From assembly GCA_030043215.1 (NCBI GenBank), contig JASHYG010000196.1, forward strand, positions 1-9,284: DNA of 9,284 nt. The letters are read 5' to 3'. The translations under genes and the position numbers were made by a program. Origin of the DNA: Gammaproteobacteria bacterium. GTDB taxonomy: Bacteria; Pseudomonadota; Gammaproteobacteria; Steroidobacterales; Steroidobacteraceae. The notes beneath the pieces were generated by a model. The model was not told where the DNA came from and did not search any database. It was given only the letters and a program-made list of their open reading frames with translations. Below are positions 1-5,500 of this stretch, in pieces. Position 1 is the first letter of the stretch. Each line of letters begins with the position of its first letter.

Positions 1-544
1 GCAGGGCCCGAACGATGCGGTGGTGATTCCGCGGGACTCCCGCAAGACCGACTGGGAAGTGGAGCTCGGCATCGTCATCGGGACGCGTGCGCAGTACGTC
101 GAGGAGAGTGCCGCGCTCGACCATGTGGCCGGCTACGTGGTGGTGAACGACGTGTCCGAGCGGGAATTCCAGCTGGAGCGCTTCGGTACCTGGGACAAGG
201 GCAAGGGCTGCGATACCTTCGGCCCCGTCGGCCCTTGGCTCGTGACGCGTGATGAGATTGCCGACGTGCAGCGTCTCGGGATGTGGCTCGAGGTGAACGG
301 CGTGCGCATGCAGACCGGCAATACGCGGACGATGATCTTCAGCGCCGCGCATCTCGTGAGCTACATCAGCCGCTTCATGACGCTCGAGCCGGGAGATCTC
401 ATCACGACCGGGACGCCGCCGGGCGTCGGGGCGGCCAAGAAGCCGCAGCCGATCTTCCTCAAGCCGGGCGACAGCGTGCGACTCGGCATCGACGGGCTTG
501 GCGAGCAGCGCCAGAGCGTCGTCGCATGGCCCGGCGCGCGGTGA
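1..544 (+). CDS. FAH-family hydrolase/isomerase, C-terminal part (5' end outside window)
   Basis: This is a fumarylacetoacetate hydrolase-fold enzyme (FAH/MhpD group), a cytosolic metal-dependent family that hydrolyses, isomerises or decarboxylates beta-diketo and 2-oxo acids in aromatic-compound breakdown. The reading frame is already open at base 2, so the true start lies upstream; about 180 residues are visible and the stop is TGA at 542-544. The fragment has the two metal-binding acids as an ExE pair in DWEVELG (fragment residues 19 and 21) and the third acid in VVVNDVSERE (about residue 50). It also has KGCDTFGPVGPW (about 68-79) and the ITTGTPPGVG loop (134-143), all hallmarks of the family. 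It ends normally in a short C-terminal barrel segment. The substrate cannot be read from this: fumarylpyruvate hydrolase, acylpyruvase and homoprotocatechuate-pathway isomerase all look alike. It converges on the CMD gene, with 7 bp between the stops. Confidence 0.9.
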   Translation, partial: QGPNDAVVIPRDSRKTDWEVELGIVIGTRAQYVEESAALDHVAGYVVVNDVSEREFQLERFGTWDKGKGCDTFGPVGPWLVTRDEIADVQRLGMWLEVNGVRMQTGNTRTMIFSAAHLVSYISRFMTLEPGDLITTGTPPGVGAAKKPQPIFLKPGDSVRLGIDGLGEQRQSVVAWPGAR

Positions 545-551
545 GAGGAGG

Positions 552-1124
552 CTACTCGCCCGAGTCGTCCCAGGGCGCTGCCGCACCCTGCGGGAGCGGC
601 GTGCGGGCGACGTTCATGATCAGCGCGAGCAGGCCGTAGTAGCCGCACACCCCGCACAGATCGATCACTCCGGTCTCCTTGAGGAGCGCGAGCGCTCCGG
701 CGTACGTCGCATCGCTCACTCGATGCTCCCGGTGGAGCTCCGTGCAGAAGTCGTAGACGATCGCCTCGTCGGCCTGCAGCGTATCGGGCCGCCGACCCGC
801 GGCGATGGCGGCGATGGTCGGCGCCGCAAGCCCGGCCTTGGCGGCCGCGGGAGCGTGGACGTGCCATTCGTAGGCCTGGCGGAAGTGCCGGGCGGTCACG
901 AGGATCGCGAGCTCGCGCAGCCTCTGGGGCATAGCGCTGTCGTAGCGTAGGTATTCCCCGAGCCGCTGCGCGCGGTCCATGAGCTGCGGACTGCGCAGCA
1001 TCGGAACGAAGGGCCCGAACAGCGCGCCGCGCGGCCCATGCACGAGAGCATCCGCGGCGCGCCGCTGGGCAGGGGTCATCTCATCGGAGGGGATGGGGGG
1101 TAGGCGGTCGGGGCTCGGTGACAT
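552..1124 (-). CDS. Carboxymuconolactone decarboxylase (CMD) family protein
   Basis: This 190-aa all-helical protein belongs to the CMD/AhpD-like superfamily, whose members include gamma-carboxymuconolactone decarboxylase (beta-ketoadipate pathway) and peroxidase-type enzymes. The core is visible at about residues 66-100: RLRELAILVTAR followed by YEWHVHA and an Ala/Gly-rich helix ending KAGLA. This is the usual RELxIL...YEWxxH pattern of PcaC-like and uncharacterised CMD proteins. The AhpD-type CxxC is absent from the position next to that motif, so AhpD disulfide reductase activity is unlikely. A CGVC motif does lie in the C-terminal helix (157-160), where relatives usually carry hydrophobic residues. 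I chose the ATG at 1124 because the family begins shortly before the PPIPSDEMTPAQ segment; an upstream extension to 1265 overlaps the receptor gene and looks non-coding. No good Shine-Dalgarno is visible. It lies 82 bp after the TonB receptor stop, probably in the same transcript. Exact reaction unknown. Confidence 0.85.
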   Translation of the reverse strand: MSPSPDRLPPIPSDEMTPAQRRAADALVHGPRGALFGPFVPMLRSPQLMDRAQRLGEYLRYDSAMPQRLRELAILVTARHFRQAYEWHVHAPAAAKAGLAAPTIAAIAAGRRPDTLQADEAIVYDFCTELHREHRVSDATYAGALALLKETGVIDLCGVCGYYGLLALIMNVARTPLPQGAAAPWDDSGE

Positions 1125-1206
1125 GGATTGCTGCGCCGTGCGGAGGGAGGCGATCGTCGCCTGCCGGGAGGGTGGCCCGCAAGAGCGCCCGCCGTTCATC
1201 GAGCCC

Positions 1207-3405
1207 TCAGAAGTCCCATTCCACGCCCCCGAAAACCCCGCGGGATGCGCCGTACTGCGGAGCAAAGACGCCGATTCCGGAGCCGCTGCGGATCTCGTAG
1301 ACCTTGTCGAGCAGGTTGATCACGTCGAGCCGCGCCGTGAGCGGTCCCGAGCCGGCGATGGGGAAGGCGTGACTCGCTCCGAGATTGACCGTCGTGTAGC
1401 TCGGGGTGTGATCGCCGTTCGGGATATCGAAGCCACTCGGCAGGACGAGGTCGTCGCGGAGCCCGGTGCCGAAGATCGAGTCCACGCTAAAGCGCGTTCC
1501 CCGCCAGACATAGGCGGCGCCGGCCGAGGCCGATACCCGCTCCTCGTGATCGAGGTGAATGTAGTTGTTGGCGATGTAGGCGAGCTGTTGCTCGGTGAAG
1601 TTGAACTGCGAGGACTCGACATCCTTGCCCTTGGCGGACTGGAAGGCGAGGTTGCTGTAGATCGAGAGATCGTGGACGGTGTAGTTCTCGGTGAATTCGA
1701 CGCCGCCGATCCGGCCGTAGCGATAGTTGAACGGCGTGAGAATGATCGGCGCGCCGAACTGGCCCTCGTCGATGAGGTTCTGTGAGGTTTCCCCATACGC
1801 ATCCACGCCGAGCGTCAGGCTTTTCTCGAGCAGCGTGTGCTGCACGCCGAGGTCGTAGTAATCGGAGCGCTCGGCCATGGGCGGGGTGTCTTCCGTCTCC
1901 GAGCCGGGCGGCAGGGCGGTGGTGCCGGCGAATCTCGTGAAGACCTCGCTGCCGATCAGCTCGAACGGCGGCGGAGTGAAGTAGCGGGAGTAGCCGCCGT
2001 GTATCGTCGTGTCGGTCTCGACCTGCCACACGACGTTGACACGCGGACTGACCTGACTGCCGCTCGAATAGGCGCTGTAGTGGTCGAATCGCAGGCCGTA
2101 ATTGAGCGTGACGCCGGGGAGCGCCTTCCACTCATCCTGCAAGTAGGTGCTCTCGATCTGCTGCGACTGGGTGCCGTTGTCGAGCAGCGTGAGCGGAATG
2201 TCGCTCGTCTCGGCGCCGAGGGCATTGATCGGCAGGACCTGCGAGGTCGTGTCGCTCGTCGAGCTGTCGTGCTGGAGAAAGAAACCGGCGCGCAGCGTAT
2301 GGGTGTCGCTCAGCACGTAGGAACCGTCGGTCTGCCAGGCGAGTGCAGTGTCCGACTTGAAGGCGTCCTGGGCGATGCCGTTGTAGAGCAGATCGCCGGT
2401 CCAGTCCGGGCTGAAGTGCAGGCTGGTATAGCGGGTGGACAGGGAGCTCTGCCAGTTGAGAGCGCCCTCGGAGTGCTGCCAGCTCAGGATCGCGTATTGC
2501 GTGAGCTCGTGCTGCGTCTCGTCGAGGTAGTTGCTGAGGTAGTCGCTCTCGCCCTCGACGGTGAGGCCCAGGGTGGGCTCGAGGCCCGGCTGGTTCGGAA
2601 TCTCGAATTCATCGTCGGAGGTGCCGACGATGAGCGAGACGCGGTTGTTCGGGTCGAGGATGTCCTCGAACAGGCCGAAGGCGTGATCCTGGTTCGCATG
2701 GTCGTGCAGGGGAGTGGAGCTCGCGTACGGGGACTCGATCCCCAGGTCGTTTTGCAGCATGTCGGCCGTAACGTAGTAGCTGAAAGTGCCGACGCTGCCG
2801 CCGTCCTCGAACGAGGGCTCGTAGGTGTCGTGGCTACCACCGTACATCGAGACGTATCCGCCCGGCTGCAGCAGGCCGCTGTTGGTGGTGAGGTTGATGA
2901 TGCCGGCGGTGTCGAGGCCGTACTCGGCCGGCAGCGCGCCCGTGATCAGGCTCACGGAGGAGATCAGCCGCGGGTCCAGGGTTTGGCCGAAGACGCTGAT
3001 GCCCTCGGGGATGATGATGCCGTCGAGCCGGTATTGCAGGTCGTTGTGATCCCCGCGCACGTGAATCTGCCCGAAGGAGTCCTGGACCACGTCCGGCATC
3101 TGCAGCATGACCTGATTGAGCTCGACGTTCTGGCCGCCCGGCTCGCCCGCGATCGCGGCCTCATCGACGGTGTAGGTGGAGGCTCCGGTCTGCGTCTCGA
3201 TCTGGGAGCGTACCTCGTTGAGATGCTTTGCGGTGACCACCACGGTCTGCAGGGGCGCGCCCGTATCCGTGGACGTGCCCGCGTCGGTGCTGGTCGCGTC
3301 GTTGGAAGGACCATTGGTATCGGCGTCCGCCGCCCGGATTCCTGGCGCAGCCAGGATCGAGGCGCACAGGCCGAGGACTGTGAGTCGGATATTGAAATGA
3401 AGCAT
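1207..3405 (-). CDS. TonB-dependent outer-membrane receptor
   Basis: This 732-aa protein is a complete TonB-dependent transporter that would move a scarce substrate across the outer membrane using TonB/ExbBD energy. A signal peptide spans about residues 1-25 (cut near GIRA/ADA). A Thr/Asp/Gly/Ser-rich linker follows (about 30-50), with TonB-box-like QTVVVTA at 53-59 and a plug domain at about 60-178 (LNQVMLQMPDVVQ, IHVRGDHNDLQYRLDGI, LITGALPAEYGLDTAGIINL). The 22-strand barrel ends in the typical terminal aromatic, GGVEWDF. No N-terminal STN domain or carboxypeptidase-like domain is present, so this is a plain transporter rather than a FecA-type transducer. I chose the ATG at 3405 because it directly precedes the signal peptide and has AGGA about 9 nt upstream; the open frame to 3705 lacks such features. 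It follows a small His/Cys protein gene by 128 bp and precedes the CMD gene. The substrate (metal, siderophore, aromatic or glycan) cannot be decided from sequence. Confidence 0.93.
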   Translation of the reverse strand: MLHFNIRLTVLGLCASILAAPGIRAADADTNGPSNDATSTDAGTSTDTGAPLQTVVVTAKHLNEVRSQIETQTGASTYTVDEAAIAGEPGGQNVELNQVMLQMPDVVQDSFGQIHVRGDHNDLQYRLDGIIIPEGISVFGQTLDPRLISSVSLITGALPAEYGLDTAGIINLTTNSGLLQPGGYVSMYGGSHDTYEPSFEDGGSVGTFSYYVTADMLQNDLGIESPYASSTPLHDHANQDHAFGLFEDILDPNNRVSLIVGTSDDEFEIPNQPGLEPTLGLTVEGESDYLSNYLDETQHELTQYAILSWQHSEGALNWQSSLSTRYTSLHFSPDWTGDLLYNGIAQDAFKSDTALAWQTDGSYVLSDTHTLRAGFFLQHDSSTSDTTSQVLPINALGAETSDIPLTLLDNGTQSQQIESTYLQDEWKALPGVTLNYGLRFDHYSAYSSGSQVSPRVNVVWQVETDTTIHGGYSRYFTPPPFELIGSEVFTRFAGTTALPPGSETEDTPPMAERSDYYDLGVQHTLLEKSLTLGVDAYGETSQNLIDEGQFGAPIILTPFNYRYGRIGGVEFTENYTVHDLSIYSNLAFQSAKGKDVESSQFNFTEQQLAYIANNYIHLDHEERVSASAGAAYVWRGTRFSVDSIFGTGLRDDLVLPSGFDIPNGDHTPSYTTVNLGASHAFPIAGSGPLTARLDVINLLDKVYEIRSGSGIGVFAPQYGASRGVFGGVEWDF

Positions 3406-3533
3406 GAATGAACATCCTGTATCGGCAACGTGTCGCGGCAGCACGGCTCGAACCGGCGCGCCGCTCGGACGGCACAGCGACCCGACGCCACGCGCTCGCT
3501 CGATCGAGCCACGAGGCGTCGAGGCAGGAATCG

Positions 3534-3857
3534 CTAGGTTCGTGCGAGCGGGGGGCCGCGGCTGCGCGGGGTCGGCGCAGCGGCGCCGATGATGTGATAG
3601 GCGGGAGCAGGGCTCGGAAGATAGGCCGCCGGTGGCACCGCAAGACTTGCGGTGGAGTGGCCGACGGAATGGGCGACTTGAGCGAACGCCTGGCAGGCCG
3701 GGCACACACTGTCGTCGGGGAGCTGCGCGTCGTGGCGCACCTGCGCACCGAGGTGGTGCCCGCTGTAGTACGCGTGGCTCAGCTCATGCAGCAGCGCGCC
3801 CTGCTGTGCAAGCAGCAGCAGCAGCGGAAATACCAGCGCGAGCGTTAACCGACGCAT
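3534..3857 (-). CDS. Small exported/membrane-anchored protein with HELSH and CPAC motifs
   Basis: This 107-aa protein has no name I can give with confidence. It starts with a strongly hydrophobic segment (MRRLTLALVFPLLLLLAQQ, residues 1-19) that is either a signal peptide or a membrane anchor. H24-E-L-S-H28 follows, then further histidines (34, 35, 42), a CPAC motif (C52, C55) in VCPACQAFAQVAHS, and a Pro/Ala-rich C-terminal tail. This layout (hydrophobic start, HExxH-like element, histidines, then CxxC) suggests a periplasmic metal- or redox-active small protein. From memory, small proteins with the layout QQGAL-HExxH then CxxC occur next to TonB-dependent receptors in other proteobacteria, which supports it being a real gene. 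The TonB receptor follows 128 bp downstream on the same strand. The ATG at 3857 directly precedes the hydrophobic segment; no strong Shine-Dalgarno is visible. A longer open frame running to 4697 is not convincing. HELSH could be a zinc site, but the protein is too short for a normal metallopeptidase. Confidence 0.72.
   Translation of the reverse strand: MRRLTLALVFPLLLLLAQQGALLHELSHAYYSGHHLGAQVRHDAQLPDDSVCPACQAFAQVAHSVGHSTASLAVPPAAYLPSPAPAYHIIGAAAPTPRSRGPPLART
3810..3826. repeat. Short AGC trinucleotide run inside the small protein gene
   Basis: Five AGC units in a row (3811-3825) encode, on the minus strand, the Leu run of the signal or anchor segment of the small protein. It is short and in-frame, so slippage would lengthen or shorten the hydrophobic core rather than simply break the gene. 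Confidence 0.5.
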
Positions 3858-3886
3858 AGTAGCCGAGCTTCGGGACGATCGGTTGC

Positions 3887-3915
3887 AGTCTAGCCGAGCG
3901 CGCGGAGCGTGGCCA
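3887..3915 (-). promoter_or_regulatory. Candidate sigma-70-type promoter for the small protein/TonB receptor unit
   Basis: Read on the minus strand, TGGCCA (3915-3910) and TAGACT (3892-3887) are separated by 17 bp, and match the -35 and -10 consensus at four of six positions each. Transcription would start about 30 bp before the ATG at 3857. The match is moderate and GC-rich DNA gives such hits by chance, so this is tentative. Confidence 0.3.
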
Positions 3916-3955
3916 TCGAGTCCTGAGACACAGAGCCTCCCATGGAATGCCGGCA

Positions 3956-3970
3956 AGCGGTTCGACCGCT
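3956..3970. promoter_or_regulatory. Inverted repeat AGCGGT-TCG-ACCGCT, possible operator
   Basis: A perfect 6-bp inverted repeat with a 3-bp centre lies in the divergent intergenic region, about 40 bp upstream of the candidate minus-strand promoter. Its right half (TCGACCGC) resembles both arms of the larger hairpin at 4003-4031 (CCGGTCGA and TCGACCGG), so the elements may share a binding motif. No regulator gene is in the window. Confidence 0.35.
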
Positions 3971-4002
3971 GCACCGAGGACTTAGTTCCGGGTCGGCGAG
4001 CC

Positions 4003-4031
4003 CCGGTCGATGGCTCAAAGGCCTCGACCGG
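4003..4031. promoter_or_regulatory. Strong hairpin/inverted repeat upstream of the DUF6152 gene
   Basis: CCGGTCGA (4003-4010) pairs with TCGACCGG (4024-4031). Inside it, after one bulged T, GGC (4012-4014) pairs with GCC (4021-4023) around the loop TCAAAG. That gives 11 base pairs with one bulge. No T-tract follows, so it does not look like an intrinsic terminator. It lies 75 bp before the DUF6152 start, as an operator or a leader-RNA structure might. Confidence 0.45.
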
Positions 4032-4106
4032 AGTATCGTGTCGGCGGGCTGCTGCGGTCCTCGATCGGGTGGCCTGCCGGTGGGCTATCGGGGGGTAAGT
4101 CACCGT

Positions 4107-4502
4107 ATGGGCGCTTCGTTGCGATCGCGGACGTTGCTGGCGCTGGGGCTCGCCGCGGCCGCGCCCGTGAGCTTCGCTCACCATTCCGTGGGCGGCGAGT
4201 TCAACACTCATCAGAAGCTGACGCTGCACGGCGTCGTCTCGTCGGTCGAGTGGGCGAACCCGCACATCTATGTCCACTTCGACGTGGAGGGGCCTCGGGG
4301 CGCGGTGACCGACTGGCGCCTCGAGACGGTTCCGGTCGCGATGATGCGCAAGGCAGGGCTCACCAAAGCCATGCTGATCGGCAACGCCGAGACTGCGACG
4401 GTCGACATCTATCCGGCCCGCGACGGGACGCCGCATCTCGGCTACATGCTCAAGATCACCTACCGGGACGGCCATCACTATCAGTTCGCGCCCGACAAGT
4501 GA
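4107..4502 (+). CDS. DUF6152 family secreted protein
   Basis: This 131-aa protein has a Sec signal peptide (about residues 1-24, LLALGLAAAAPVSFA) and a mature start HHSVGGEF. The body reads LHGVVSSVEWANPHIYVHFDV (40-60), the characteristic HHS...G.V..VEW.NPH pattern of the DUF6152 family, followed by a short beta-rich domain ending DGHHYQFAPDK. The family is widespread in soil proteobacteria and acidobacteria; its function is unknown, and it probably acts in the periplasm. The two adjacent His residues at the mature N-terminus and a third in NPH could bind metal (copper-type His brace chemistry is a guess). I chose the ATG at 4107 because it opens the signal peptide; a weak G-rich ribosome site lies just upstream. 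The next gene, 62 bp downstream, encodes another secreted protein, so the two are probably cotranscribed. Confidence 0.85.
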   Translation: MGASLRSRTLLALGLAAAAPVSFAHHSVGGEFNTHQKLTLHGVVSSVEWANPHIYVHFDVEGPRGAVTDWRLETVPVAMMRKAGLTKAMLIGNAETATVDIYPARDGTPHLGYMLKITYRDGHHYQFAPDK

Positions 4503-4564
4503 GCGGATCTCGCGGGCGGGGGGCGTCGATCGCCCACCCGCTCGTTTCGATGCGGAGGCGCAAG

Positions 4565-5425
4565 ATGAATCTCTCAGACACACGTAGGCGGATGCACGGC
4601 GCGGCGCTCGGCGGCGCCGCTGCGGTGGCGCTTCTCTGGGCCGCGTGCCTTGGCGTCGCAAGTCCACAGGCCGCAACGAGCGCAGCGGCGGTTCCACGCC
4701 TGGCGGACGGTCACCCCGACCTCAACGGCACCTGGGACAACGGCGCGGGGATCGACTTCCTGCACCCGGAGAAGCTTCCCGGCGGATCGGTTTGCGTCGC
4801 CGGCTGTGATCCGCCGCCCGCCGCTCCGCCCCCTACCGCTCGGCCCCGGGCCACCGGCAGCGCACCGCGCGCGGATTTTCCGCAGTACAGGACCCAGTAT
4901 CTGGCGAAGGTGAAGCGGCTGAACGACCACCAGCTGCAGATGGACGGGGTGCTGCACTGCCGCTCGCCGGGCCTGCCCCGCGTCGGACCTCCGGACAAGA
5001 TCGTGCAGACCCCGGGTCAGGTCGTCTTCCTCTATGACGACGTGTCCGGCGCGTTCTGGCGAATCATTCCGACCGACGGCCGGCCGCATCGTACCGACGT
5101 GGAGAACAGCACCCTCGGCGATGCCGTCGGTCACTGGGAGGGCGACACGCTCGTCGTGGACAGCACGAAGTTCACCGATGACACCTGGCTCACCGACAAC
5201 GGCGCATTCCACACGAGCTCGATGCACGTGATCGAGCGCTTACGGAGAGTGGGCGACACGCTCGAGTGGCGGGTGACCGTGGAGGATCCAGCGGTGCTCG
5301 TCGAGCCGTGGAAGATCTACCGCACTGCGAAGCTCACTGACGTGGAGCTGGTCGAGCCGACGCCCTGTATCGATCACGACATCGTGCACGCCGTCGATAA
5401 TACCCATCACGCCAATCCGCGCTGA
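4565..5425 (+). CDS. Secreted protein of uncharacterised family (DLNGTW / GHWEGDTLVVD)
   Basis: This 286-aa protein has a basic N-terminus (DTRRRMHG) and a hydrophobic signal segment (about 13-37), then a mature part beginning near LADGHPDLNGTWDNG (47-60). A Pro-rich stretch (82-102) is followed by a conserved beta-rich region: IVQTPGQVVFLYDD (146-159), WRIIPTDGRPH (165-175), GHWEGDTLVVDSTKF (189-203), DDTWLTDNGAFHTSSMHVIER (205-225) and VEDP (239-242). I recognise this set from many unnamed secreted proteins of proteobacteria and acidobacteria that often sit near DUF6152 genes; I know no function. Cys 77 and 81 (CVAGC), with 132 and 268, could form disulfides. A lipobox is poor (WAAC), and the RRR is only weakly Tat-like. 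The ATG at 4565 is supported by GGAGG at 4554-4558, 6 nt upstream. Export from the cytoplasm is likely. Confidence 0.82.
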   Translation: MNLSDTRRRMHGAALGGAAAVALLWAACLGVASPQAATSAAAVPRLADGHPDLNGTWDNGAGIDFLHPEKLPGGSVCVAGCDPPPAAPPPTARPRATGSAPRADFPQYRTQYLAKVKRLNDHQLQMDGVLHCRSPGLPRVGPPDKIVQTPGQVVFLYDDVSGAFWRIIPTDGRPHRTDVENSTLGDAVGHWEGDTLVVDSTKFTDDTWLTDNGAFHTSSMHVIERLRRVGDTLEWRVTVEDPAVLVEPWKIYRTAKLTDVELVEPTPCIDHDIVHAVDNTHHANPR

Positions 5426-5429
5426 GCGC

Positions 5430-5447
5430 CGCGCGGGGATCCGCGCG
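5430..5447. other. GC-rich hairpin just after the secreted-protein gene
   Basis: CGCGCGG (5430-5436) pairs with CCGCGCG (5441-5447) around the loop GGAT, starting 5 bp after the stop at 5425. No T-tract follows. It may help terminate or stabilise the 3' end of the plus-strand transcript, together with the larger hairpin next to it. Confidence 0.45.
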
Positions 5448-5451
5448 CTGA

Positions 5452-5487
5452 GTGCTGCGTGGGCCAACAAGGCGGCCCACGCAACAC
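5452..5487. terminator. Long inverted repeat between convergent genes, likely two-way terminator
   Basis: TGCGTGGGCC (5456-5465) and GGCCCACGCA (5474-5483) are perfectly complementary around an 8-nt loop. Beyond one mismatch, GTG (5452-5454) pairs with CAC (5485-5487), giving a stem of 13 pairs. It lies between the convergent stops at 5425 (+) and 5501 (-), the expected place for a shared terminator. There is no U-run on either strand, so termination would be non-canonical or Rho-assisted. Confidence 0.6.
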
Positions 5488-5500
5488 CCGGTGCATGCCA

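Noticed and set aside
545..551. Terminator between the convergent FAH and CMD genes
   Set aside because: Only 7 bp separate the two stops, and I found no hairpin there; any terminator would have to lie inside the coding sequences.
1148..1162. Hairpin AGGCGA-TCG-TCGCCT as a terminator after the TonB receptor gene
   Set aside because: It has a stem of only 6 bp and no T-tract on the minus strand, so it is too weak to call as a terminator in GC-rich DNA.
979..1785. 268-codon plus-strand open frame across the CMD/receptor junction
   Set aside because: Antisense to two well supported genes, with shadow-like composition.
1837..3411. Long plus-strand open frame (about 524 codons) opposite the TonB receptor gene
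   Set aside because: It is the antisense shadow of the receptor: rich in Arg/Gly/Val/Asp, no domain, no signal, and the minus strand gives a complete receptor with signal peptide, plug and terminal Phe.
3406..3705. Extension of the TonB receptor start to 3705
   Set aside because: It would bury the signal peptide and overlap the small protein gene; the extra residues are Arg/Pro/Ser-rich, as expected for shadow translation.
3774..3788. HELSH as a true zinc metallopeptidase active site in the small protein
   Set aside because: The motif matches HExxH, but it lies directly after the hydrophobic N-terminus of a 107-aa protein with no room for a protease fold; a plain metal-binding role is more likely.
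3858..4697. Extension of the small HELSH/CPAC protein frame upstream to 4697 on the minus strand
   Set aside because: It would run antisense through the DUF6152 gene and into the next gene, and place the hydrophobic export segment in the middle of an Arg-rich protein. The ATG at 3857 fits much better.
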